Numbered from the stretch's first letter, positions 1 to 6,437 are shown. The stretch is 7,539 nucleotides of DNA from Bacteroidota bacterium (GCA_023429985.1 JAEZCV010000224.1:1-7539), one strand, 5' to 3'. Numbers and translations are program-made. Notes: generated by a model from the letters alone, not told the origin.

Positions 1-120
1 ACCATTGGCAAAAAGGGTACAGTTATGTTATCAAGAAATGACACGAGCCGTATGACAGGAGACTGTCACGTACGGTTCTGTGAGAGGCTTACGGGTGAAA
101 CTCCCGTTTGCCTACTCGGC
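1..120 (+). mobile_element. 3' end of a group II intron (left part outside window)
   Basis: The end of a retroelement-type ribozyme intron is present. Domain V (45-78) and domain VI (82-117) fold as expected and a bulged A at 114 lies seven bases from a plausible 3' boundary at C120. Group II introns splice from RNA and retrohome into DNA using an intron-encoded reverse transcriptase/maturase normally carried in domain IV. That gene, if present, lies to the left; bases 1-44 are probably the domain IV/V junction and I could not assign them to a maturase C terminus. The exact 3' boundary (120, give or take one or two bases) is inferred from branch-point distance. The 3' flank begins at about 121, some 70 bases ahead of the outer-membrane protein gene, so the intron sits in an intergenic region. 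Whether the full element is intact cannot be told. Confidence 0.88.
45..117 (+). ncRNA. Group II intron catalytic domain V and branch-point domain VI
   Basis: Domain V is a 34-base hairpin. GAGCCGTA (45-52) pairs with TACGGTTC (71-78), a two-base CG bulge follows at 69-70, and TGACAG (53-58) pairs with CTGTCA (63-68) around a GAGA tetraloop (59-62) of the GNRA type. The catalytic triad reads AGC (46-48), as in most bacterial group II introns other than class C, which usually has CGC. In domain VI, GAGAGGC (82-88) pairs with GCCT (110-113) and CTC (115-117), leaving A114 unpaired as the expected lariat branch point. An inner stem joins ACGGG (91-95) to CCCGT (103-107). The pairings are read directly from the sequence; the roles are established for the family. 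Confidence 0.9.
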
Positions 121-192
121 GTTCTATAATTTATTATGAAATAAAAAGGTTTTGCTGGCATTAATCTTGAAAGTGATTTGGAAATTATATGT

Positions 193-780
193 ATGAAAGC
201 AAAACTATTCCTGTTAGCTGCCTTTGCCTTTTTCTCCCATGCAGCCATGGCTCAATTCAATCTCGGTATTAAAGCAGGAGCCAACATCACCAAAGTTGAC
301 GGCAAATCATTCAGCGAAGAATTCCGTTATGGTTATCACCTTGGAGGTTTTGTAGAAATAGGTTTGGGTGAGAAGTTCGCCATTCAGCCCGAAGTATTGT
401 TCAACCAGTACAATACAAGAGCCGATACTACTTTCAAAAGCGTTTACCAGAATGCCGTTGATTTTGAGAACTACCAGGATGTGAAGCTGAACTATCTTTC
501 TATTCCCATCATGCTGAATTATAAACTGGGAAGTCTGGTTACCCTGCAGGCAGGTCCACAGTTTGGTATTTTAATCGCCCAGGATAAGAACCTCATACAA
601 AATGGCAGGGAAGCATTTAGCTCGGGCGAGTTCTCACTGGCCGGTGGCGCACAGCTAAACCTGGGTTCATTGAAACTGGGTGGGCGCTATTTTGTTGGAT
701 TGAATAATGTTTCCGATATCAGCGACCAGGAGAAGTGGACCAACCAGGGCTTCCAGGTTTCGGTGGCTGTTGGGCTATAA
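193..780 (+). CDS. Small outer-membrane beta-barrel protein (porin-family, OMP_b-brl-like)
   Basis: A 195-residue exported protein. It starts with a clear Sec signal peptide: MKAK, a hydrophobic stretch LFLLAAFAFF, then a signal-peptidase I site AMA before Q21. The mature part alternates short amphipathic strands and turns (for example FNLGIKAGANIT, YGYHLGGFVEIGL, LNYLSIPIMLNYKL, LTLQAGPQFGIL-like segments) and ends in VGL. This is the pattern of the eight-strand-type beta-barrel family common in Bacteroidota and often annotated simply as porin family protein. Its ligand or role is unknown, and such proteins need not be true porins. I chose ATG 193 over an in-frame TTG at 178, because the TTG adds five residues (MEIIC) ahead of a normal signal-peptide start. 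It is a single-gene unit closed by the terminator at 799-831. Its promoter must lie in the 72 bases after the intron or inside the intron. Confidence 0.85.
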   Translation: MKAKLFLLAAFAFFSHAAMAQFNLGIKAGANITKVDGKSFSEEFRYGYHLGGFVEIGLGEKFAIQPEVLFNQYNTRADTTFKSVYQNAVDFENYQDVKLNYLSIPIMLNYKLGSLVTLQAGPQFGILIAQDKNLIQNGREAFSSGEFSLAGGAQLNLGSLKLGGRYFVGLNNVSDISDQEKWTNQGFQVSVAVGL

Positions 781-798
781 TGATATTTAGTATGTTTG

Positions 799-831
799 AA
801 ACCCTCTTTATTTAGAGGGTTTTTTTGTTTT
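799..831 (+). terminator. Rho-independent terminator after the beta-barrel gene
   Basis: AAACCCTCT (799-807) pairs perfectly with AGAGGGTTT (814-822) around a six-base TTATTT loop, and a T-rich run with one G follows to 831. It starts 18 bases after the stop codon of the outer-membrane protein gene and separates that gene from lon. The A-rich left arm and T-rich right arm mean it may also work in the reverse direction, but no minus-strand gene needs it here. Confidence 0.88.
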
Positions 832-862
832 ATAGAATCAGTTCTTTAGAGCTGTGTTTTTT

Positions 863-901
863 GAACCACGGAGCCACAGAGGCACAGAGGGGCACGGAGG
901 G
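863..901. repeat. Degenerate CACGGAGG-type intergenic repeat
   Basis: Four imperfect tandem units of 8-10 bases: CCACGGAG (866-873), CCACAGAGG (874-882), CACAGAGGGG (883-892) and CACGGAGGG (893-901). The same words (CCACGGAGG, GCAGAGG) occur on the minus strand at 4631-4671, so the window carries at least two members of one family. G-rich repeats of this style are often seen between genes in Bacteroidota and other phyla; their function is not known to me. The element lies between the terminator and the lon promoter. Confidence 0.6.
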
Positions 902-992
902 ATTACAATAGAACTGCGATTGACTGACATATAGACATTATATTTTCACTGGCACTAATGTTGAACCGGGGGAAATCTCTTTAGTTTTGCCT

Positions 993-1023
993 TTTGAATG
1001 GTATTTATCAATTAAAATATTTG
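993..1023 (+). promoter_or_regulatory. Probable Bacteroidota-type promoter of lon
   Basis: TTTG (993-996) is followed after 19 bases by AATATTTG (1016-1023). This matches the Bacteroidota housekeeping pattern TTTG, 19-21 bases, TAnnTTTG with one mismatch (A for the first T). Transcription would begin about 1029-1031, giving a leader of roughly 25 bases before ATG 1056. This supports ATG 1056 as the lon start and argues against the in-frame TTG at 987, which lies upstream of the promoter. No heat-shock operator (CIRCE-like inverted repeat) is visible. Confidence 0.55.
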
Positions 1024-1055
1024 GAGTGAATTTTAACCTGAAGCCTGAAGAAGAA

Positions 1056-3422
1056 ATGGATTTTTTGCCGATCATCCCCCTGAATGAATCTGATGCAGAA
1101 TCGAATGAGAAAATAAATATCCCCGATGAAATATGCATACTTCCTTTAAGGAATACAGTTTTGTTCCCGGGCGTAGTGTTGCCTATTACAGTAGGAAGAG
1201 ATAAGAGCCTGCAGGCCGTGAATGATGCCTATAAACACAGCAAACTGATTGGCGTGGTGGCGCAAAAGGACAGCAATACGGAAGATCCCACTGCCAAAGA
1301 CCTCGAAGATGTAGGCACGGTTGCTAAAATTGTGAAGCAGATCAAAATGCCCGATGGCGGTACTACCATCATCATACAGGGTAAAAGCCGTTTTGCTATT
1401 CAAAAGATTTTATCGGAGGATCCTTATTTCAAGGCCAGCATCAAAGTAATTGAAGAAGAAGAGGCACCCAGGGATCCCGATTTTGAAGCCTATGTTTCCA
1501 ATATCAAAGACCTGGCTACCGAAATCATCACCCTTTCTCCTAACATTCCTACAGAAGCTTCGGTGATACTGCGTAATATAGAAAACCCTGCCTTCCTCAT
1601 TCATTTTGTATCCAGTAACCTTACCATAGATATCAGGGAAAAACAAAAGATACTCGAGCAGGATAATATTCGTGAACGCGCCGACATGCTCATGCAGTTC
1701 CTGCAGAAAGAATTACAGTTTGCAGAGTTAAAGAATAAGGTAACCAATAAAACCCGCACCGAGATTGACAAGCAGCAGCGTGAGTATTTCCTGCAGCAGC
1801 AATTGAAAAGCATTAAGGAAGAATTGGGCGGCGATCCTAATGAAAGAGAAATAAAAGAACTGCAGAAGAAAGCAGAATCCAAGAAGTGGCCTGAAGAAGC
1901 AAAAGAAACATTTAAGAAGGGCATAGAGAAGCTGGAAAGAATGCATCCCAGCACGCCTGATTACTCGGTGGTATACAACCACCTCGACCTCTTACTCGAT
2001 CTTCCCTGGCAGGAATATACCGAAGATATTTACGACCTCGAACGTGCTAAAGAAATCCTCGATCATGATCATTATGGAATGGATAAGATCAAGGAAAGAA
2101 TCCTGGAGTACCTGGCCGTATTGAAACTGAAGGGTGATATGAAGAGTCCTATTCTTTGTTTTTACGGTCCTCCCGGTATTGGTAAAACATCGCTGGGAAG
2201 AAGTATTGCTCACGCCATTGGAAGAAAATACGTACGATTGAGCCTTGGTGGTATTCATGATGAAAGCGAAATACGCGGACACCGCAAGACCTATATTGGC
2301 GCTATGCCCGGACGTATCATGCAAAATATCCGTAAGATCAAATCTTCCAATCCTGTAATGATACTGGATGAAATTGACAAGGTGGGAAGCGATCACCGCG
2401 GAGATCCCAGCAGTGCCTTGCTTGAAGTGCTGGACCCCGAACAGAATAATTCATTTTACGACAACTATCTCGAACTTGAGTATGACCTGAGCAAGGTCTT
2501 GTTCATTGCCACTGCCAATAATTTACAAACCATTCAGCCTGCACTGCGCGACAGGCTGGAGATCATTGAACTGAGTGGTTATGCGGTGGAAGAAAAGATC
2601 GAGATCGCAAAAAGGCATCTTGTTCCCAAGCAAAAAGAAGCGCATGGATTGAAGGATACCAAATTTAAAATGTCTGACAAGGTGCTGGAAAAGATCATCC
2701 AGGACTATACAAGAGAAAGCGGTGTGCGTGAACTCGACAGGCAACTGGCTGCCATCATGCGTAATCTTGCCCGTCAAATTGCAACCCATGGTAAGATCAA
2801 GCCTGTTATAACGATTGATGATGTTGAAACTATTTTAGGAAGGTCGAGATATAATAATGAAATGTATAAGTCGGCCACCATTCCCGGTGTTGCCGTAGGA
2901 CTGGCCTATACTTATGCAGGAGGTGATATCTTATTCATAGAAGCATCCTTAAGCGATGGAAAGCATGAACTCAGGCTGACAGGTAATTTAGGAAATGTGA
3001 TGAAGGAAAGTGCATCCACTGCACTATCCTATTTAAGTGCCAATGCAAAGAAACATGGTATTGATCCGAAGATCTTTGATACCAAGTCGGTGCACATACA
3101 CGTTCCCGAAGGCGCCGTTCCAAAGGACGGTCCCAGTGCAGGTGTTACCATGTTAACCGCACTTGCTTCGGCATTTACCGAAAGAAAGATCAAGCCTTAT
3201 CTGGGCATGACAGGAGAGATCACCTTAAGAGGACAGGTTCTGCCTGTGGGTGGCATTAAGGAAAAAGTGCTGGCAGCAAAGAGGGCAGGACTGAAAGATA
3301 TTATCTTGTGCTGGGTGAATGAAAAAGATGTGCAGGAGATCAATCCTGATTATATAAAGGGACTGCGTTTCCATTATGTAAAAACCATGAACCAGGTGCT
3401 GGAACTGGCATTGATGGATTGA
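1056..3422 (+). CDS. lon: ATP-dependent Lon protease (endopeptidase La)
   Basis: A 788-residue cytoplasmic AAA+ serine protease that degrades misfolded and selected regulatory proteins, working as a hexamer. The N-terminal substrate-binding domain begins with ILPLRNTVLFPGVVLP (about residues 29-44). A charged helical linker follows, including the EYFLQQQLKSIKEELG motif. The ATPase module has Walker A GPPGIGKT at 371-378 (K377), Walker B VMILDEID at 434-441, and sensor and arginine-finger region ATANN and RDRLEII. The protease domain carries DGPSAG with catalytic Ser694, and GGIKEK with catalytic Lys737. The 43-residue Ser-Lys spacing equals that of E. coli Lon (S679/K722). Length is normal and nothing is broken. 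Start ATG 1056 (MDFLPIIPLNES) is preferred; the frame is open back to a TTG at 987, but the likely promoter lies between them. porQ follows after 35 bases with no terminator, so co-transcription is possible. Confidence 0.97.
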   Translation: MDFLPIIPLNESDAESNEKINIPDEICILPLRNTVLFPGVVLPITVGRDKSLQAVNDAYKHSKLIGVVAQKDSNTEDPTAKDLEDVGTVAKIVKQIKMPDGGTTIIIQGKSRFAIQKILSEDPYFKASIKVIEEEEAPRDPDFEAYVSNIKDLATEIITLSPNIPTEASVILRNIENPAFLIHFVSSNLTIDIREKQKILEQDNIRERADMLMQFLQKELQFAELKNKVTNKTRTEIDKQQREYFLQQQLKSIKEELGGDPNEREIKELQKKAESKKWPEEAKETFKKGIEKLERMHPSTPDYSVVYNHLDLLLDLPWQEYTEDIYDLERAKEILDHDHYGMDKIKERILEYLAVLKLKGDMKSPILCFYGPPGIGKTSLGRSIAHAIGRKYVRLSLGGIHDESEIRGHRKTYIGAMPGRIMQNIRKIKSSNPVMILDEIDKVGSDHRGDPSSALLEVLDPEQNNSFYDNYLELEYDLSKVLFIATANNLQTIQPALRDRLEIIELSGYAVEEKIEIAKRHLVPKQKEAHGLKDTKFKMSDKVLEKIIQDYTRESGVRELDRQLAAIMRNLARQIATHGKIKPVITIDDVETILGRSRYNNEMYKSATIPGVAVGLAYTYAGGDILFIEASLSDGKHELRLTGNLGNVMKESASTALSYLSANAKKHGIDPKIFDTKSVHIHVPEGAVPKDGPSAGVTMLTALASAFTERKIKPYLGMTGEITLRGQVLPVGGIKEKVLAAKRAGLKDIILCWVNEKDVQEINPDYIKGLRFHYVKTMNQVLELALMD

Positions 3423-3457
3423 TAAATGATTATCTTATTTTAGCCTAAATAATTTGT

Positions 3458-4489
3458 TTGCAGCGCATCCTCCTGATACTTTTTTTATTGAATGCCTTTA
3501 TTGCCAGTGCACAAACCATTGGAGGCAATACGGCATATAATTTTCTAAAGCTTCCTTCTAGTCCGATTTTAACGGCTGCAGGTGGTGTGAACACTTCTTA
3601 TTTTACCAATGAAGTTGGATTGAGTTCCAATAATCCTGCTTTACTGAACCCGGAGTTGCACAGCCAGTTGAATGTAAGTTTCAACAGTTTTCTTGCGGGT
3701 ATAAAAACCTATAGTGCCACTGGCGCTCATCATCACGATAAAACAAATACCACGTTTGGCGGGCATATTTATTTTGTTGATTATGGATCCATTCCACAAA
3801 CCGATGCAGCAGGGAATGTGAGTGGTGAATTTCGCCCGGTTGATTTTGTGATACAGCTGGGGGGCGGAAGAAAGTACCTGGAAAGATGGCATTATGGTGC
3901 GAATATGAAATTTATTTATTCGGGATACCAGCAATACAAATCATCTGCACTTGCATTTGATGTTGGTGTATTGTACCGTGATAGTGCCAATGCGTTTACA
4001 GCATCTTTTTTGGCAAAGAACATGGGTTTCCAGTTCAGCAGTTTTACGGGAGAAAAGCAGGATCTGCCTTTTGATCTGCAGGTAGGTATTACTAAGCGAT
4101 TAGCCAAAGCTCCATTTGGGTTCTCCATTACAGCGCAGCAGGTGCATCGTTTTAATTTAATGTATAACGATACATTGTTCAATAATGAGAATGAGTTGAA
4201 TCCGGGTACATCATTTATCAATAAGCTTACGCATCATTTTGTAATTGCTTCGCATATTTTTTTAGGCAACAACCTGGAAGCAACTATTGGATATAATCAT
4301 TTAAGAAGATCGGAATTGAATGTTGGTGCTGAAGGTAATGGACTGAATGGTTTTTCTTTGGGACTGCGGTTGAAGTTTCAAAAGTTACAGGTGATGTATG
4401 CGCGTTCTAATTACCAGAGGAATGTTTCTTTTAACCAGCTGGGTATTAGTGTGCAGATGAACAGGTTTTTTGGAAGTGGGGAGTTGTAA
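3458..4489 (+). CDS. porQ: Type IX secretion system outer-membrane protein PorQ
   Basis: A 343-residue outer-membrane beta-barrel of the type IX secretion system. PorQ is known to sit with PorV, PorU and PorZ in the attachment complex that processes cargo C-terminal signals and links cargo to anionic LPS at the cell surface. Recognition rests on a signal peptide (MQRILLILFLLNAFIASA, then Q), the family opening GGNTAYNFLKLPSSP and AAGG, NNPALLNP, the GHIYFVDYGSIPQTDAAGN segment with following G-x-F, AKNMGFQF, and LPFDLQVGITKRLA, all in PorQ order and at full family length. The start is TTG at 3458. The in-frame stop TAA at 3446-3448 leaves no ATG or GTG between it and the signal peptide, so a non-ATG start is forced (ATT 3452 and ATA 3449 are less likely). 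No Shine-Dalgarno is visible, as usual for the phylum. It is 35 bases downstream of lon and converges on the minus-strand operon. Confidence 0.9.
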   Translation: MQRILLILFLLNAFIASAQTIGGNTAYNFLKLPSSPILTAAGGVNTSYFTNEVGLSSNNPALLNPELHSQLNVSFNSFLAGIKTYSATGAHHHDKTNTTFGGHIYFVDYGSIPQTDAAGNVSGEFRPVDFVIQLGGGRKYLERWHYGANMKFIYSGYQQYKSSALAFDVGVLYRDSANAFTASFLAKNMGFQFSSFTGEKQDLPFDLQVGITKRLAKAPFGFSITAQQVHRFNLMYNDTLFNNENELNPGTSFINKLTHHFVIASHIFLGNNLEATIGYNHLRRSELNVGAEGNGLNGFSLGLRLKFQKLQVMYARSNYQRNVSFNQLGISVQMNRFFGSGEL

Positions 4490-4502
4490 GAAAAGGGTTT
4501 CA

Positions 4503-4538
4503 CGCAAAGAACGCCATGGTTTTGCGCAAAGAACGCCA
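4503..4538 (+). repeat. Direct doublet of CGCAAAGAACGCCA
   Basis: The 14-base word CGCAAAGAACGCCA occurs exactly at 4503-4516 and 4525-4538, a 22-base period. The second copy overlaps a perfect palindrome TTTGCGCAAA (4521-4530). It begins 14 bases after the porQ stop. A related sequence lies in opposite orientation at 4631-4671, so the pair roughly forms an interrupted inverted repeat in the convergent gap. Origin and function are unknown; a remnant mobile or REP-like element is possible. Confidence 0.6.
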
Positions 4539-4630
4539 AGGGAAGATTAGATCACATTAGTTAAAACCATGAATAAGTTGGTTGAATACACTAACACTTT
4601 CTCTACATTCCAAATTTATTGATTAATAAA

Positions 4631-4671
4631 CTTCGCGTCCTCTGCGCCTCCTCCGTGGCCTTTGCGTTTGC
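4631..4671 (-). repeat. Inverted member of the GCAAAG/CACGGAGG repeat family
   Basis: Read on the minus strand this region gives CGCAAAGGCCACGGAGG followed by AGGCGCAGAGGACGCGAAG. The CGCAAAG word matches the doublet at 4503-4538 in inverted orientation, and CCACGGAGG plus GCAGAGG match the element at 863-901. It therefore links both repeat sites in the window. It lies between convergent genes, where such repeats are often retained because they do not disturb promoters. Confidence 0.55.
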
Positions 4672-4697
4672 CTTTATTTTATTAATGAAGGATGTAT

Positions 4698-4776
4698 GAA
4701 ACAGAAAGAGAAACAGAAAGAGAAACAGAAAGAGAAACAGAAAGAGAAACAGAAAGAGAAACAGAAACAGAAAGAG
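4698..4776. repeat. 12-bp tandem repeat (GAAACAGAAAGA)n
   Basis: Five perfect consecutive copies of GAAACAGAAAGA span 4698-4757, followed by a half unit GAAACA (4758-4763), one further full unit (4764-4775) and a trailing G. Each unit is itself two near-identical hexamers, GAAACA and GAAAGA. The plus strand is almost pure purine, so the deacetylase transcript would carry a pyrimidine-rich tract just after its stop codon, which ends the gene at 4779 only two bases away. The perfect copies indicate recent slippage expansion. No interspersed unique spacers are present, so it is not CRISPR. Confidence 0.95.
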
Positions 4777-4778
4777 TT

Positions 4779-5408
4779 TTATACCCCTACCATCTTATAC
4801 ACCTCAAACGCTTCCGCATATTTTCTTCCGCATTGAATACCCCTAACCGTAGCGAGTGAACGTATAAAATCCGGGTTCATATAGCTGCGCGCTTCCTGGG
4901 TTTTGTATTCTTTAAGTGCGCTGAGTTTTTTTTGCAGGTGATCGTCCTTAATAATTTCAAAATAAGCAGGTTGAAAACGCGTATTGTTCCATGGTAATTC
5001 ATACCCAAGAATATTAGCGTTCTTAAAAGCCCTCATTCCCTCTGCATACACGGCCTGGTGGTCCTGGTGCACATCGTTTTGTGCAGGTAAAAACACCGTA
5101 TCGGGCTGTATTGATCTGCTGATCTTTAAAAGTTCATCAAGTATCTCCTGTCTTTTTGAAAGCAATTGCCTTACTTCAAAATCGAAGAAGATAGTTTCCG
5201 AAACACCCAGGGCTGCTGTAGCTTTTTTACATTCAAGTTCCAGGGAGTTGGCAGCACTTCCTGCAGGAAGTGATTGAGAGCAGGTTGAGAAAGCTATATA
5301 GGTGACCTTTTTTCCAAGCCCTACATATTTTGCTATGGTGGCGCCGCAGCCCAGTTCACCATCATCGGTATGAGGAGCCAGTACAAGAATATTATTGCTG
5401 ATCACCAT
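4779..5408 (-). CDS. PIG-L/LmbE-family N-acetylglucosamine-type deacetylase
   Basis: A 209-residue zinc hydrolase of the family that removes acetyl groups from N-acetyl sugars on lipids, sugar conjugates or antibiotics. The N-terminal motif VLAPHTDDGELGCG gives the expected zinc ligands H13 and D16 and the general base D15. The second motif DVHQDHQAVY supplies H117 as the third ligand. Typical downstream features are ALKEYKTQEARSY and RGIQCGRKYAEAFE near the end. There is no signal peptide or membrane segment, so it is cytoplasmic. It is the last gene of the operon and its ATG at 5408 lies 17 bases inside the end of the DUF2304 gene, suggesting translational coupling. BshB1 of bacillithiol synthesis is a relative, but its motif is normally AHPDDVE and the glycosyltransferase context points instead to an envelope sugar. 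The true substrate is unknown; N-acetylglucosamine or N-acetylgalactosamine on a lipid carrier is my inference. Confidence 0.9.
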   Translation of the reverse strand: MVISNNILVLAPHTDDGELGCGATIAKYVGLGKKVTYIAFSTCSQSLPAGSAANSLELECKKATAALGVSETIFFDFEVRQLLSKRQEILDELLKISRSIQPDTVFLPAQNDVHQDHQAVYAEGMRAFKNANILGYELPWNNTRFQPAYFEIIKDDHLQKKLSALKEYKTQEARSYMNPDFIRSLATVRGIQCGRKYAEAFEVYKMVGV

Positions 5409-5754
5409 TATTAGTAATTGAAGTTTGATTGGTCAAAAATTCTGCTTTCGCTTCTGCATCCTGTCTTACCAGTTCTGTAAGATCTTTTTCAAGTCTTCTT
5501 ATTCTTGCAAACATCTTTAAAATAACAAAAAGAAAAAAGAGAATGCAGATATAAAATAAAAGATCGGCGCCCCTTCCTACGCCCAGCCATTCGGCAATGG
5601 AACTGGTATAATGGGGAAAGAGAATAAAGAAAATGGATAGTCCTGAAAAAACGCCAATGGTAAGAAGATCTAAAAGTGCATTTCTGAGTCGCAGCACATA
5701 ATAAAGAAAGATCAAAATAACGCCTGTGATCAATATGACCTGGATGCCACTCAT
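5392..5754 (-). CDS. DUF2304 small membrane protein, probable glycosyltransferase partner
   Basis: A 120-residue integral membrane protein. Three hydrophobic segments are visible at about residues 4-22, 28-48 and 63-82. A charged, helical tail follows, with RIRRLEKDLTELVRQDAEAK and a polar end. This size, topology and the LEKDL tail match DUF2304 proteins, which are regularly encoded next to GT2 polyprenyl-phosphate sugar transferases. In mycobacteria a protein of this kind (Rv3632) supports the adjacent transferase PpgS (Rv3631). The gene starts within the stop of the glycosyltransferase gene (ATGA overlap at 5751-5754) and its end overlaps the deacetylase start by 17 bases, so all are almost certainly made together. 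A role as membrane anchor or activator for the upstream GT2 is inferred; no catalytic motif is seen. Confidence 0.85.
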   Translation of the reverse strand: MSGIQVILITGVILIFLYYVLRLRNALLDLLTIGVFSGLSIFFILFPHYTSSIAEWLGVGRGADLLFYICILFFLFVILKMFARIRRLEKDLTELVRQDAEAKAEFLTNQTSITNNGDQQ

Positions 5755-6437
5755 CTGAATAGTTTTTCTAAAATTAGATCAAAAAGAATTCGAAAGCTGT
5801 TCATGGCCGATTGTCCTTTCGATCGTGAATAGTCCGAATACAAAATATGCACGGGAACTTCTTTATATTTCAATTTATGTTTTTTTACCAGCGAAAGCAG
5901 TTCGGTGGCATGCGCCATCCTGTTTTCTTTCAATTGAATAGACTGTGCGGCCTTGCGGTTCATCAGCCTTATTCCATTATGTGCATCGGAAAGGTAAAGG
6001 CCGGTGAATAAAAAGTTCACAAACCTTGCGACCCTGAGCAAAACTTTCCTTCCTGAACTCATATTATGTTGTGCGCCTTGCAGAAACCTTGATCCTAATA
6101 CGATATCATATCCTTTTAAAGCCTCAGTGTATAAATTATCAATGTCTTTGGCATCATGCTGACCATCTGCATCGAAATGGGCAATGTATTCGGCCCCTTT
6201 GGCCATTGCGAAATTCATCCCCGTCTGCAGTGCAGCTCCCTGGCCTAAGTTTATCCTATGTCTTAAACAATATACAGGAAGATCAAAAAGCGTTTCTTTC
6301 AGCTTGTGGGTAGATCCATCATCCACCACCACCGGCTGGTGACCTGCATTGAGAATTGATTGTACTACCTCTCGAACAGCAACATGCTCATTGAATGCCG
6401 GGATAATTACGAATATTTTATTTACCTGCTTCAACAT
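5751..6437 (-). CDS. GT2 glycosyltransferase, DPM/DPG-synthase-like (polyprenyl-phosphate sugar synthase type)
   Basis: A 228-residue GT-A fold transferase that in this family moves a sugar from a nucleotide donor to polyprenyl phosphate at the inner face of the cytoplasmic membrane. Motifs in order are IIPAFNE (11-17), VVDDGST (37-43), HRINLGQGAALQTG (60-73), FDADGQH (88-94, with the DxD metal site D89/D91), VLGSRF (113-118), DAHNGIRLMNR (151-161) and YSRSKGQS (203-210). Unlike GtrB-type enzymes it has no C-terminal transmembrane pair and ends after LILEKLFR; the DUF2304 protein encoded directly downstream could supply the anchor. I chose ATG 6437 over an in-frame TTG at 6464, which would enlarge the overlap with the upstream gene from 20 to 47 bases. 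Sugar specificity cannot be read from the sequence; dolichol-phosphate mannose-like, glucose and HexNAc enzymes share these motifs. Confidence 0.92.
   Translation of the reverse strand: MLKQVNKIFVIIPAFNEHVAVREVVQSILNAGHQPVVVDDGSTHKLKETLFDLPVYCLRHRINLGQGAALQTGMNFAMAKGAEYIAHFDADGQHDAKDIDNLYTEALKGYDIVLGSRFLQGAQHNMSSGRKVLLRVARFVNFLFTGLYLSDAHNGIRLMNRKAAQSIQLKENRMAHATELLSLVKKHKLKYKEVPVHILYSDYSRSKGQSAMNSFRILFDLILEKLFR

Noticed and set aside
1..129. Open frame crossing the intron end (…RNDTSRMTGDCHV…) that could be taken as a protein.
   Set aside because: It is a chance translation of the structured domain V/VI RNA; the pairing explains the conservation.
151..180. TTTG (151-154) with GTGATTTG (173-180) as promoter of the beta-barrel gene; also TAATCTTG at 162-169.
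   Set aside because: The first has two mismatches and an 18-base spacer and would leave only a few leader bases; the second has no upstream TTTG at the right distance.
987..1055. In-frame TTG at 987 as the start of Lon (23 extra residues).
   Set aside because: A good Bacteroidota promoter match at 993-1023 lies inside this extension, and ATG 1056 gives the normal Lon N terminus MDFLPIIPLNES.
1601..2396. Long minus-strand open frames antisense to lon.
   Set aside because: They overlap the conserved Lon coding sequence fully and show no recognisable domains; they are by-products of its codon use.
4698..4776. Repeat array considered as CRISPR.
   Set aside because: Units are 12 bases and directly adjacent, with no unique spacers and no cas genes nearby.
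4696..4836. Plus-strand ORF of 46 codons (ATG 4696) reading KQKE repeats through the 12-bp array.
   Set aside because: It is low-complexity translation of the tandem repeat running into the antisense of the deacetylase gene; no independent evidence for a protein.
4779..5408. HTDD in place of the common HPDD zinc motif as an unusual active site.
   Set aside because: The zinc ligands and base are all kept, and PHTDDGELGCG is, from memory, a recurring variant of this family in polysaccharide loci, so it is not evidence of lost activity.
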